Assembly (NCBI GenBank): GCA_002455605.1
Contig: DKLE01000197.1
Location: 1-11,757, forward strand
DNA length: 11,757 nt
From: Firmicutes bacterium UBA6648
Lineage (GTDB): Bacteria > Bacillota > Clostridia > Peptostreptococcales > Anaerovoracaceae
Reading direction: 5' to 3'
A program made the position numbers and the translations under genes. Under the pieces are notes generated by a model. The model worked only from the letters and a program-made list of their open reading frames with translations, did not search any database and had not been told where the DNA came from. Position 1 is the first letter of the stretch. Each line of letters starts with the position of its first letter. Below, piece by piece: positions 11,627 to 11,757 of this stretch.

Positions 11627-11757
11627 TTATACCACATAAAGAATCGGCATTTGCAGCTTTTTACTTAGCTGTTGCCGTAAAAATCCTTCGGCCTCTTCCC
11701 GGAGAGGATTGCGATAGCAGTATTTACCCCGGCCTCGCCCGGTCATCGTGGCTTTAT
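11627..11757 (-). CDS. C-terminal part of a small MTGRGRG-motif protein (5' end outside window)
   Basis: The minus-strand frame is open from the right edge to TAA at 11627-11629 and gives 43 residues. It contains KATMTGRGRGKYCYRNP, then a charged helical stretch (REEAEGFLRQQLSKKLQ), and ends in MPILYVV. MTGRG followed by an aromatic residue or Cys is typical of the Gly/Arg-rich N-terminus of DUF5320-like small proteins, which often end in a short coiled coil and sit near NifX/NifB-type iron-cluster genes. The ATG at 11746 could be internal or the start; the upstream part is not visible. It converges on telA with 39 bases between stops. Confidence 0.45.
   Translation of the reverse strand, partial: KATMTGRGRGKYCYRNPLREEAEGFLRQQLSKKLQMPILYVV

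Noticed and set aside
11645..11740. Hairpins such as CGGCA...TGCCG and CCTCT...AGAGG near the right edge
   Set aside because: They lie inside the partial minus-strand coding frame and are explained by GC-rich codons; no T tract.
1..11757. CRISPR arrays, rRNA genes, insertion sequences or phage genes
   Set aside because: No regularly spaced repeats, rRNA-like sequence, transposase or integrase pattern is seen on either strand.

Overview
The window is low-GC DNA with strong AGGAGG-type ribosome binding sites. Several of its gene types or pairs are familiar from Bacillus subtilis: a YwqJ/YwqK-type toxin-immunity pair, a YxeI-like amidase, and the XpaC/TelA (xpaC-yaaN) pair. This points to a Firmicute, most likely a gut or anaerobic Clostridia (Lachnospiraceae-like) chromosome. 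The assignment is inference from gene content and style; no species marker is present.

Region 1 (1 to about 2500) looks like an eroded polymorphic-toxin accessory region. It holds the last codons of a CxxC-bearing protein (probably a YwqJ-like deaminase toxin), a YwqK-like MORN-repeat immunity protein, and a small unrecognised ORF. A minus-strand small conserved gene follows. Next comes an orphan DUF6883-type toxin tip with no credible start codon and its DUF4926-type immunity partner. A possible frameshifted minus-strand relic, related to the small conserved gene, lies beyond the pair. Two strong inverted repeats lie near the edges of the toxin/immunity module.

Region 2 (about 2430 to 6625) has a small GlsB/YeaQ/YmgE-type membrane protein ended by its own terminator. 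Two tandem full-length subtilisin-like proteases of the clostridial Csp type follow, each with an intact Asp/His/Ser triad and an inserted beta-rich domain. They form one transcription unit. The first copy has a perfect Shine-Dalgarno sequence but no ATG/GTG/TTG at the homologous start; the aligned codon is ATA. A double-hairpin bidirectional terminator closes the unit.

Region 3 (6676 to 9035) begins with a minus-strand YxeI/penicillin V acylase-like Ntn-hydrolase. It is divergent from a DUF4180 gene, and the two predicted promoters overlap at their -35 boxes. Nucleoside diphosphate kinase follows; its long leader contains a tRNA-like cloverleaf and competing pairings. A clear terminator ends ndk.

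Region 4 (9123 to the end) carries an extended -10 promoter, then a two-gene XpaC/TelA operon. A converging partial gene at the right edge has an MTGRGRG motif.
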